Made by a program: the position numbers and the translations under genes. This document shows positions 1 to 4,977 of a DNA stretch of 6,575 bases, piece by piece. The stretch lies in assembly GCA_023420715.1 (NCBI GenBank), contig JAEZVR010000118.1, positions 1-6,575 on the forward strand, in the 5' to 3' direction. Source of the stretch: Bacillota bacterium (lineage in GTDB: Bacteria > Bacillota > Clostridia > Saccharofermentanales > Fastidiosipilaceae). Within the stretch, counting starts at the first letter, position 1. Every line of letters begins with the position of its first letter. The notes under the pieces were generated by a model. It saw nothing but the letters and a program-made list of their open reading frames with translations, was not told the DNA's origin and searched no databases.

Positions 1-399
1 GGAAGAGTTCTTGTATTGGTCGATCAAAAGCTGAATGGTGGAAGCGAGGCTTTTTGACGAGCGGGCGACATAGGGGTATTCATCGACTGTAAGGATGATT
101 CGTTCTTTTTCGGACAGCTTGAAGACATATTCCAAAGCCGCCTGAAAGGACAAAAAAGAGGTCACGGCATCCATAATACCTGTGTGGTAGCTCATTATGC
201 TCTTGCTGAAATTTTCAAGATTCTGCTTGGCATTGCTTTCAACACCCATAAAATAGATTGCATTTTTATCGTCAATAAACTGGCTGATCAGCGCCGTTTT
301 GCCGACACGGCGGCGACCGTATATGACGACAAATTCAAACTTACCCGATGCGTATAACTTATTCAGCGTCGCAAGTTCACGCTCTCTGCCAATAAACAT
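1..399 (-). CDS. P-loop ATPase, AAA/ATPase_2 family (partial, C-terminus outside window)
   Basis: The frame is open from an ATG at 397-399 to the left edge and gives the first 133 residues. It begins MFIGREREL, the usual start of bacterial and archaeal ATPase_2 proteins (PF01637), many of which carry a C-terminal DUF234 domain. The Walker A motif GRRRVGKT is at residues 28-35. Walker B follows a hydrophobic strand as ILTVDEYPYV at residues 102-111, with D106 and E107 as the likely Mg-binding and catalytic acids. The start is supported by GGAAGGA a few bases upstream and by a good promoter at 454-480. The family binds and hydrolyses ATP, but its cellular role is mostly unknown; members are common in accessory DNA. 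It lies downstream of a broken DUF6809 gene on the same strand. The family call is firm. The missing C-terminal half prevents a subfamily call. Confidence 0.88.
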   Translation of the reverse strand, partial: MFIGRERELATLNKLYASGKFEFVVIYGRRRVGKTALISQFIDDKNAIYFMGVESNAKQNLENFSKSIMSYHTGIMDAVTSFLSFQAALEYVFKLSEKERIILTVDEYPYVARSSKSLASTIQLLIDQYKNSS

Positions 400-453
400 G
401 AATTACATCCTTCCATTGCAGCAACACGCATTGCTTATCGTATAACTAAATAC

Positions 454-480
454 AGTATAGCAGAAAATTAGTTTAGTCAA
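454..480 (-). promoter_or_regulatory. Extended -10 promoter of the ATPase gene
   Basis: Read on the minus strand, TTGACT (475-480) is followed by a 15-base spacer and TATACT (454-459). A TG one base upstream of the -10 gives the extended form TGCTATACT. The spacer is two bases shorter than ideal, and the TG can compensate for that. The predicted leader is about 45-50 bases before the ATG at 399. The -35 box lies inside the left arm of the inverted repeat at 473-509, so a protein bound there would block the promoter. Sequence match only. Confidence 0.6.
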
Positions 481-509
481 TTATGATTGACCAAATCATA
501 ATTGACTAA
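473..509. repeat. Perfect 16-bp inverted repeat, probable operator
   Basis: TTAGTCAATTATGATT (473-488) and its exact reverse complement (494-509) flank the 5-base centre GACCA. A smaller nested repeat, GTCAAT-TATG-ATTGAC (476-491), lies inside, as expected for two overlapping dimer sites. The left arm contains the -35 box of the leftward ATPase promoter. The right arm contains a second TTGACT (502-507) facing right, with no good -10 beyond it. The repeat is AT-rich and has no T tract, so a DNA operator is more likely than a terminator. The sequence resembles MarR-type sites in general style, which is inference. Confidence 0.7.
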
Positions 510-528
510 CTGAGGTTTGACAGACTTT

Positions 529-827
529 TTAGTCTTTCAGACCGCTTTCAAAAGGTGCATCATCGCTGCAAAAGGTATCAAATATCTTTTTTGCGTCGAG
601 GCGAAAGCCAACAATGAAAGAATCGAGGCCACTTTCGCCCATCAGTTCTCTGTATGCGTTACAGAAATCGAGAAACAATGCCTTGTCTCCATCACTTAAA
701 CGCTCGGTCTGCTTTGCTTCCAGGTCGTGTATGTCTTTTGAAAACTTAAAACGATGACTGCCCTTTCGGTATCCTCTTGCCTGCGGATCAAGATTTTGTA
801 GTACAGCTCTTCCAAGAAATTTGTCAT
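529..827 (-). pseudogene. DUF6809-type small protein gene broken by a single-base frameshift
   Basis: The minus-strand ATG at 825-827 follows AAGGAGA and starts MTNFLEELYY, the typical N-terminus of DUF6809 proteins of Firmicutes mobile elements. In the starting frame, translation ends early at a TAA (696-698) after 43 residues. From the four-A run (TTTT at 794-797 on the plus strand) onward, a different frame carries the rest of the family pattern: NLDPQARGYRKGS, a charged middle part, then a GFRLDAKKIFD segment near the end, closing at 529-531. Adding one A to the run would restore a continuous protein of 99 residues, close to the usual family length. The function of the family is unknown. 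The break may be a real mutation, a sequencing error at the homopolymer, or slippage. The family assignment is from memory of its sequence pattern. Confidence 0.72.
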
Positions 828-849
828 TACTTCACATCTCCTTCGCTGT

Positions 850-882
850 CTAACGTGTGCAGGTCATGGATTTTCCTCCATC
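850..882 (-). other. Short leader-like frame with its start codon in a small hairpin
   Basis: On the minus strand GGAGG (875-879) stands 7 bases before an ATG (865-867) that opens a five-codon frame, MTCTR, ending at a TAG (850-852). This is 22 bases upstream of the DUF6809-type start. ATGGA and TCCAT flank the ribosome site and overlap the start codon, so a 5-bp hairpin could cover both. It could be a leader peptide, a remnant of a lost gene start, or chance. Confidence 0.25.
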
Positions 883-1124
883 TTAAAAAAACTTTCAGGG
901 TGCGGATATGTCCCAGTTGATTGCGTGTTCTTTTATGACAATACACCTCATATCTTGGTAAGCTTTGTCGGCATTCGAACTGTTCGTGTATTGCCTATTG
1001 ATTTTTGTTCTTTCCAAAGGCTGAAAAATCGCTGATTGGAAGCGATGGGCAATTTTTTCAAAAAGTCCAGATTTCCTGCGGGTTTTCGGGCGTACAAGGC
1101 TGACTGAAACTGACAGCGGGAAAC
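868..1124. other. Tract without a convincing gene, inner end of the element
   Basis: I see no protein-coding gene here. The minus-strand open frames that cover it begin inside the antisense of the tRNA remnant (one starts MAEAVGFEPT, a familiar artefact of tRNA antisense) and have no ribosome binding site. One small perfect hairpin is present, ATCGCT-7 bases-AGCGAT (1028-1046). The tract stops abruptly at the tRNA-Ser anticodon loop, so it is probably the non-coding end of an integrated element. Confidence 0.5.
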
Positions 1125-1180
1125 CTCGAAATGCGGTTGTCCGCAAGCGCACGTGGGTTCGAATCCCACCGCTTCCGCCA
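1125..1180 (+). pseudogene. 3' fragment of tRNA-Ser(CGA)
   Basis: The last 56 bases read as a class II tRNA from the anticodon loop CTCGAAA (1125-1131, anticodon CGA) onward. After it come the 3' anticodon strand TGCGG (1132-1136) and a 16-base variable arm (1137-1152). A perfect T arm follows, GTGGG-TTCGAAT-CCCAC (1153-1169), then the acceptor strand CGCTTCC, discriminator G1177 (typical of tRNA-Ser) and an encoded CCA (1178-1180). The 5' side is missing: the bases before the loop do not pair with TGCGG, and no acceptor strand or D arm occurs at the expected distance of about 90 bases. The variable stem shows one C-C mismatch. A strong terminator follows directly, as expected for the original tRNA end. 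It cannot be functional as it stands. The serine identity is well supported; CGA depends on the loop reading. Confidence 0.75.
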
Positions 1181-1184
1181 AAAT

Positions 1185-1217
1185 AAAAGCGCCAAACCGT
1201 AGTTTGGCGCTTTTTGT
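1185..1217. terminator. Strong, probably bidirectional intrinsic terminator
   Basis: A perfect 13-bp stem, AAAAGCGCCAAAC (1185-1197) with GTTTGGCGCTTTT (1202-1214), has the 4-base loop CGTA. On the plus strand it runs into a T-rich tract (1211-1222) and would end the tRNA-Ser transcript. On the minus strand it runs into TTTTATTT and lies 18 bases past the fabV stop, so it can also end fabV transcription. Confidence 0.88.
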
Positions 1218-1234
1218 TTTTTGTTCTGAATCAG

Positions 1235-2401
1235 TTAAAACGAGGCGACGTCGGCATCATAGTCCACACCAGGCACATGAAAACCAAAGAGTTGATAAAA
1301 ATCGGTTAAATAGCCGTCGATATCGGCAACGGTTTCAATATTTTCTGTACTGACATCGCGCCAAATCTGGCAGATTTTTGCTTGAATATCATCAGAAAGT
1401 TCATAATCATCCAGACGTAGCCAGCCATTTTCATCCACCTGTGGTTCTTCGATATAAAGCTTGTCTTTAAACAGGCGAACCATTTGTTCAATGCAGCCTT
1501 CATGCGTGCCTTTTTCTTTCATGAGCTTATATAAAATGGAAACATAGAGTGACACCGAGGGAATGGCTGCACTTGCCTGGGTCACAACAGCTTTGTTAAT
1601 GGCAACATAGGGTTTGAGCGCTTGGTCTGCAAAATTTGACTTGAGGCGAAGGGCTGTTTGGTACAGGTCTTTTTTAGCTTGTCCGATACTGCCGTCTCGG
1701 TAAATGGCAGCAGTAACATCTGGGCCAATATAGGAATAGGCAAGTGTAATGGCACCTTTTGCCAAAACATTTGCATCGGATAAGGCTTGAATCCAATCTT
1801 GCCAATCTTCGCCGCCCATGACTTTAACCGTAGCTTCAATCTCTTCTGGGGTGGCCGGTTCTAAGGCGGTTTGCCCAATGCTTTTGTCAGACAAATTTAA
1901 CGTTTTGCCTTCGTAAGCATGTTCAATGGGTTTTAGAACAGAAGTCCACGTTTTGCCGTTGCGATCTGTTCGTCGAGGCGCGGCGAGGCTGTAGACAACG
2001 AGGTCAACTTCTCCCAAATCCTGGCGAATGGTCTCAATAACCGCGTCTTTGCAGGTTTGACTAAAGGCGTCACCATTCATTGTTTTGGCATAAATGCCTT
2101 CGGCGGTCAGGGCAGATACGAGTGCTGCATCATTATAAAAACCGGGGGTCGCTGTGCGTTTTCCGTCAGAAGGCTTTTCGAACATGACACCCAGTGTTTT
2201 GGCGCCCATACCAGCTGCGATGGCCATGCGGCTGGCTAATCCATAGCCAGTTGAAGCCCCTAAAATTAATGCTTTTTTAGCGCCGTTTTTTATGAGGCCA
2301 TGTGTTTTGACATAATTCAAATCTTGGTGAACACGCTGCTGACAGCCAATTGGGTGAGCTGTCAGGCACAAAAAATTGCGAACTTTTGGTTTGATGATCA
2401 T
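1235..2401 (-). CDS. fabV: Trans-2-enoyl-CoA / enoyl-ACP reductase (NADH), FabV/TER family
   Basis: This 388-residue cytoplasmic enzyme reduces the trans-2 double bond of enoyl-ACP or enoyl-CoA with NADH, the last step of a fatty acid elongation cycle or of butyryl-CoA formation. It starts MIIKPKVRNF and has TAHPIGC at residues 14-20, both typical of the family. The dinucleotide site GASTGYGLASR is at 48-58, and E75 after the next strand fits NADH preference. The active-site signature is AYSYIGPDV (221-229) followed by Y234-x8-K243, which is the Y-x8-K pair that separates FabV/TER from FabI. The length matches the usual 390-400 residues. AGAAAGG lies about 6 bases before the ATG. It is a single-gene unit, divergent from efp and closed by the terminator at 1185-1217. 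The sequence alone does not settle whether it serves lipid synthesis or acyl-CoA fermentation. Confidence 0.95.
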   Translation of the reverse strand: MIIKPKVRNFLCLTAHPIGCQQRVHQDLNYVKTHGLIKNGAKKALILGASTGYGLASRMAIAAGMGAKTLGVMFEKPSDGKRTATPGFYNDAALVSALTAEGIYAKTMNGDAFSQTCKDAVIETIRQDLGEVDLVVYSLAAPRRTDRNGKTWTSVLKPIEHAYEGKTLNLSDKSIGQTALEPATPEEIEATVKVMGGEDWQDWIQALSDANVLAKGAITLAYSYIGPDVTAAIYRDGSIGQAKKDLYQTALRLKSNFADQALKPYVAINKAVVTQASAAIPSVSLYVSILYKLMKEKGTHEGCIEQMVRLFKDKLYIEEPQVDENGWLRLDDYELSDDIQAKICQIWRDVSTENIETVADIDGYLTDFYQLFGFHVPGVDYDADVASF

Positions 2402-2436
2402 AATGTGCCTTTCTGTATTCCAATTTGTTTAAATAT

Positions 2437-2442
2437 ATTATA
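2437..2442 (-). promoter_or_regulatory. -10 box of the fabV promoter
   Basis: TATAAT occurs on the minus strand at 2437-2442, about 36 bases before the fabV start. No good -35 box stands at 16-18 bases (the best at 17 is CACGGT), and a TTGTCA appears only at a 21-base spacing. The promoter may be weak or need an activator. Confidence 0.5.
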
Positions 2443-2473
2443 TGCAGCTCTATTTGGAAACCGTGACAACATG

Positions 2474-2504
2474 TTAAATTTACCGCTTTTTATGGTAAAC
2501 TTAA
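2474..2504 (+). promoter_or_regulatory. Inverted repeat over the likely efp promoter
   Basis: TTTACC (2479-2484) and GGTAAA (2494-2499) are exact inverted copies with a 9-base centre. Two bases further out on each side TTA and TAA pair again, giving an imperfect 11-base arm. The right arm overlaps a candidate extended -10 for efp, TGGTAAACT (2493-2501); the matching -35 is poor. No T tract follows the repeat, so a protein site is more likely than a terminator. It lies between two divergent genes and could affect both. Confidence 0.4.
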
Positions 2505-2536
2505 TCGTCTAAATATGTTTTTCAGGGAGGTAGAGT

Positions 2537-3097
2537 ATGATCTCAGCAGGCGACTTTAGAAATGGGATGACCTTTGAAATGGATGGAGATGTTTTCCAAG
2601 TCATCGAATTTCAACATGTTAAGCCCGGTAAAGGCGCAGCCTTTGTTCGTACGAAATATAAAAATGTGAGAACGGGCAGTGTGGTCGAACGCTCCTTCAA
2701 TCCAAACGAAAAATTTGAGGAAGCCCGTTTGGAACGTCGTGATATGGCTTATTTGTACAACGATGGTGATCTTTATTACTTTATGGATAATGAAAGCTAT
2801 GATCAATTGCCTTTTTCAGCAGAAACCATTGGTGATGGCCTGAATTTCTTAAAAGAAAATATGACATGTAAAGTTGTTTCTTATAAAGGCACCGTTTTTA
2901 GCGTGGAACTCCCGCTCTTTGTGGAATTAGAAGTGACACAGACAGAACCCGGTGTTAAAGGCGATACGGCTACGAATGCGACGAAGGCAGCGACGGTCGA
3001 AACAGGTGCTACGATTAAAGTACCGCTCTTCATTAATGAAGGGGAAATGATTCGTATCGATACGCGTACCGGTGAATATATGGAGCGTGTTAAATAA
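2537..3097 (+). CDS. efp: Translation elongation factor P
   Basis: EF-P binds stalled ribosomes between the P and E sites and speeds peptide bond formation at polyproline stretches. The protein has 186 residues, the family's usual length, with the expected order of a KOW-like domain (about 1-63) and two OB-type domains. The loop that enters the ribosome reads HVKPGKGAAFVRT (27-39). K32 is the residue that is post-translationally modified in many bacteria, and in Bacillus it carries 5-aminopentanol. The C-terminal EF-P signature is complete at 150-169, from K150 through VPLFINEG. GGGAGG (2525-2530) stands 6 bases before the ATG. The downstream Asp23 gene follows after 35 bases on the same strand. 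No genes for known lysine-modifying enzymes are in the window. Confidence 0.98.
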   Translation: MISAGDFRNGMTFEMDGDVFQVIEFQHVKPGKGAAFVRTKYKNVRTGSVVERSFNPNEKFEEARLERRDMAYLYNDGDLYYFMDNESYDQLPFSAETIGDGLNFLKENMTCKVVSYKGTVFSVELPLFVELEVTQTEPGVKGDTATNATKAATVETGATIKVPLFINEGEMIRIDTRTGEYMERVK

Positions 3098-3132
3098 GAT
3101 CTTGTGGATCCAAGGTCGAAAGGAACATTGAC

Positions 3133-3546
3133 ATGGGGGAATCATACCTGAATGCGGTCAAAGGCGAACGGTCGATGTCCCGCGGATTTATTGCTCAATA
3201 TGCGGCAGAGGCCGCGCTTCAAACCGAAGGGGTCGCTCGTTTAGAACCCGGTGGCGCAGCAATGATTCGCGAGGCTTTAGGTATCGAGCCAGAAAGTCAC
3301 GGCGTTCAGGTTTTTTTTCGTTCAGACGCGGAATCGGCTGTCTCAATTACTGTTTATGCGGTCATTGAATTTGGCCAAATGGTGCCAGAGGTTGCTTGGC
3401 GTATCCAAGAACAGGTTAAGGAAGACGTGGAACGCTACACGGATTTAATGGTGGAGACAGTTAACGTTCATGTTGTTGATATTGTTGCCCCGTCCGAACC
3501 CTTAGAAGATGATGAACCAGAAGCAATGACCAAGGCGTCGATGTAG
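3133..3546 (+). CDS. Asp23/Gls24 family envelope stress protein
   Basis: The 137-residue protein covers the whole Asp23 domain (about residues 16-116) and ends in an acidic tail, SEPLEDDEPE (121-130). The family signature near the end of the domain is clear: VKEDVERYTDLMVETVNVHV at 95-114. Asp23 proteins sit beneath the membrane and take part in cell envelope homeostasis. In Staphylococcus, Asp23 is held at the membrane by AmaP, whose homologue is the next gene. The start at 3133 is preferred because AAAGGA stands 8 bases upstream; an in-frame ATG at 3175 lacks such a site. By position the gene matches yqhY, the Asp23 paralogue next to nusB in Bacillus. Its stop overlaps the ribosome site of amaP, so the two are probably translated together. 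Confidence 0.92.
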   Translation: MGESYLNAVKGERSMSRGFIAQYAAEAALQTEGVARLEPGGAAMIREALGIEPESHGVQVFFRSDAESAVSITVYAVIEFGQMVPEVAWRIQEQVKEDVERYTDLMVETVNVHVVDIVAPSEPLEDDEPEAMTKASM

Positions 3547-3555
3547 GAGGATAGT

Positions 3556-4107
3556 ATGCAAAAGCGTGTCAGGTTTATCTTGATGGTCTTTTCGATTTTT
3601 GTCTTTATTCTGGCTGGAGCCATTCTTTGGTTGATGATAGATCAGAGCTTCTTCTTTACGACGTTGACCAATATGCGGGCCTGGCTGCTCAAAAAAGGCA
3701 TTGTGGCCGCCGTCATTGCAGTCTCAAGTCTTTTGTTTATTTTGTCTGTGTTTGGTATTCTCTATGCCATTTTTAGCGGACGACTGAAACGATTACAAGT
3801 CAGACAAAATGATAAAGGGCTGATTGTGATTGGGGTTGACGCCATTGAACACATTGCTTTGAATGCCGCTCAATTGGCTCAAGTCGGCGTAAAAACCGCC
3901 AAAGCTTCAGTCTATGGGTTGAACAATCAAACGTTGAAACTGGTGTTGAATGTCACCTTGTATTCCGATGTGGAAATTCAAACGCAAATGACTCACCTTC
4001 AAGATCGGGTGAAAAAAGATGTCGAACGCTATACGGGTTTACCGGTTTCAAAAGTGGAAGTCAAAGTGAATCGTGTCGAACGTATTGGTACAAAGATAGA
4101 GAATTGA
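3556..4107 (+). CDS. amaP: Alkaline shock response membrane anchor protein AmaP
   Basis: The 183-residue protein has two hydrophobic helices at about 7-28 and 48-73, separated by a short polar loop, then a basic stop sequence (GRLKRLQVRQ, 75-84) and a C-terminal soluble part. That part is itself Asp23-like: VKKDVERYTGLPVSKVEVKV at 152-171 lines up with residues 95-114 of the preceding Asp23 protein. This fits AmaP, which binds Asp23 and fixes it to the inner face of the membrane. A near-perfect AGGAGG (3545-3550) lies 5 bases before the ATG. The gene is 9 bases downstream of the Asp23 gene and 7 bases upstream of the DUF2273 gene, the usual trio. The assignment rests on topology, domain and context together. 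Confidence 0.9.
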   Translation: MQKRVRFILMVFSIFVFILAGAILWLMIDQSFFFTTLTNMRAWLLKKGIVAAVIAVSSLLFILSVFGILYAIFSGRLKRLQVRQNDKGLIVIGVDAIEHIALNAAQLAQVGVKTAKASVYGLNNQTLKLVLNVTLYSDVEIQTQMTHLQDRVKKDVERYTGLPVSKVEVKVNRVERIGTKIEN

Positions 4108-4114
4108 GTTCAAG

Positions 4115-4351
4115 ATGAAACGCCTAATCAAAGTCCTAATCAAGCAGCTTGATCGACAAAATGCGGGCTTAATCTGTGGCGGATTATGTTTTTGCATTGG
4201 CTTGATGTTTGCTATTTTTGGCTTTTGGAAAACGTTTTTTATTTTCTTATTTGCCATTTTAGGGTACATTTTTGGGGCTAAAATTTTATCGGATCCAGAA
4301 CGTTTGCGGCGGGTTATTGATAAGCTATTGCCGCCTGGCCGGTTTCGCTGA
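4115..4351 (+). CDS. DUF2273 small membrane protein
   Basis: This 78-residue protein has two membrane helices (about 17-35 and 39-57) joined around GFWKT (36-40), and ends with a charged helix and LLPPG (71-75). Those features fit DUF2273 (PF10031), which regularly follows amaP in Firmicutes. Its function is unknown; association with the Asp23-AmaP membrane complex is inferred from gene order. The ATG is 7 bases past the amaP stop and has no strong ribosome site of its own, so translation may be coupled to amaP. It is rich in phenylalanine. Confidence 0.88.
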   Translation: MKRLIKVLIKQLDRQNAGLICGGLCFCIGLMFAIFGFWKTFFIFLFAILGYIFGAKILSDPERLRRVIDKLLPPGRFR

Positions 4352-4377
4352 TCCAGATGAGGTGTTATTCATCAGAA

Positions 4378-4411
4378 GCATGCTTTTGGTCGTTTGGACC
4401 TAAAATCATGC
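4378..4411 (+). other. Long imperfect hairpin between the DUF2273 gene and nusB
   Basis: In the 119-base gap before nusB, GCATG-C-TTTT-GGTC (4378-4391) pairs with GACC-T-AAAA-T-CATGC (4397-4411). The result is 13 base pairs with one mismatch, one bulge and the loop GTTTG. No T run follows, so it is not a standard terminator. A weaker stem, GATGA with TCATC (4356-4373), lies just before it. It may be a processing site, a transcript stabiliser or a pause structure in the operon RNA. Confidence 0.45.
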
Positions 4412-4470
4412 GTCGGTAGATCTGCCCGTTTATAGGATGTGCAGCTGGATGAACAGTTAAAGGAGAACTT

Positions 4471-4977
4471 ATGTCGATTCAATCGCGACGTCAAGCCAGA
4501 CAGCGTGTTTTACAGTTATTGTTTCAATTGCATTTTCATCCAAAGGTACAGGATGTTCAAATTAATCAATGGATTGATACCCTTACTTTTCCGCCTGAGG
4601 GTGAATCTGTACCAGAAGACTGGCAGCTTGGCGATTATCCAGACGAAGCTGGCTTGAGGATTTCCGATCTGGATCGCACCTTTATCCGAGAATATGTGTT
4701 GTACATTCATCATCATCTGGCAGATTTGGATGCCTGTTATCAACCCTACCTGATCGGCTGGGATCTTGCACGCTTGCCGATTGTCGATCGTTGTATTTTG
4801 CGCTTGGCTTGCTATGAAATTACACAAAGAGCAGATATTCCTTTTAGCGTGTCGATTAATGAAGCGATTATTCTAACGCATTTATTTGGTTCAGATCGAT
4901 CGCGCCGTTATATTAATGCCATCTTGGGCAAACTTGAAAAAGTGGCCTGCCCCAAGCTAGATGAGGTGACCAATTGA
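4471..4977 (+). CDS. nusB: Transcription antitermination factor NusB
   Basis: NusB, with NusE (ribosomal protein S10), binds boxA RNA and supports antitermination in rRNA operons. The N-terminal helix (SRRQARQRVLQLLFQ, 5-19) and the C-terminal half are typical: WDLARLPIVDRCILRLACYE (97-116), VSINEAI (127-133) and RRYINAILGKL (145-155). At 168 residues it is about 30-40 longer than the Bacillus protein. The extra part lies between the first helix and the DRTFIREYV helix (about residues 30-66) and is acidic and proline-bearing. AAAGGAG stands about 5 bases before the ATG. Its TGA overlaps the TTG start of xseA by four bases. No folD gene lies between nusB and xseA, unlike in B. subtilis. Confidence 0.96.
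   Translation: MSIQSRRQARQRVLQLLFQLHFHPKVQDVQINQWIDTLTFPPEGESVPEDWQLGDYPDEAGLRISDLDRTFIREYVLYIHHHLADLDACYQPYLIGWDLARLPIVDRCILRLACYEITQRADIPFSVSINEAIILTHLFGSDRSRRYINAILGKLEKVACPKLDEVTN

Larger units (their letters stand above)
1..1180. mobile_element. Probable terminal part of a tRNA-Ser-integrated element, with attachment scar
   Basis: The left block holds accessory-type genes (an ATPase_2 protein and a DUF6809-type pseudogene) and ends at a tRNA-Ser 3' half that lacks its own 5' half. Tyrosine recombinase elements commonly cross over in tRNA anticodon or T loops. They restore the tRNA at one end and leave a 3' fragment at the other. This end matches the leftover fragment, so the integrase and the intact tRNA should lie left of the window. 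No integrase gene or second repeat is visible here, so the element is inferred and its left limit is unknown. Confidence 0.5.

Noticed and set aside
473..509. The inverted repeat read as an intrinsic terminator
   Set aside because: The stem is AT-rich with no T tract on either side, and it overlaps a promoter -35 box.
523..536. Small hairpin AGACT-TTTT-AGTCT at the end of the DUF6809-type gene as its terminator
   Set aside because: The stem has only 5 base pairs and no T run follows on the minus strand.
517..699. Plus-strand open frame of 60 codons
   Set aside because: It is antisense to the DUF6809-type frame, which has a ribosome site and family pattern; the plus-strand frame has neither.
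1038..1180. A complete tRNA-Ser using GGAAGCG at 1038-1044 as the 5' acceptor strand
   Set aside because: The 7 bases do pair with CGCTTCC, but the span of 143 bases is too long. No D arm with its GG is present, and the bases before CTCGAAA do not form an anticodon stem. The motif also belongs to a local hairpin.
895..1181. Two overlapping minus-strand open frames of 85 and 77 codons, one starting MAEAVGFEPT
   Set aside because: The frames begin in the antisense of the tRNA-Ser fragment, a known source of false proteins with this start. They lack ribosome binding sites and show no domain pattern.
3098..3132. Palindrome TGGATCCA in the efp-Asp23 gap as a regulatory site
   Set aside because: It is short, has no promoter or T tract, and the gap is only 35 bases inside an operon.
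4439..4657. Plus-strand open frame of 72 codons starting just before nusB
   Set aside because: It overlaps the start of nusB in another frame and lacks family pattern; the AAAGGAG site serves the nusB ATG.
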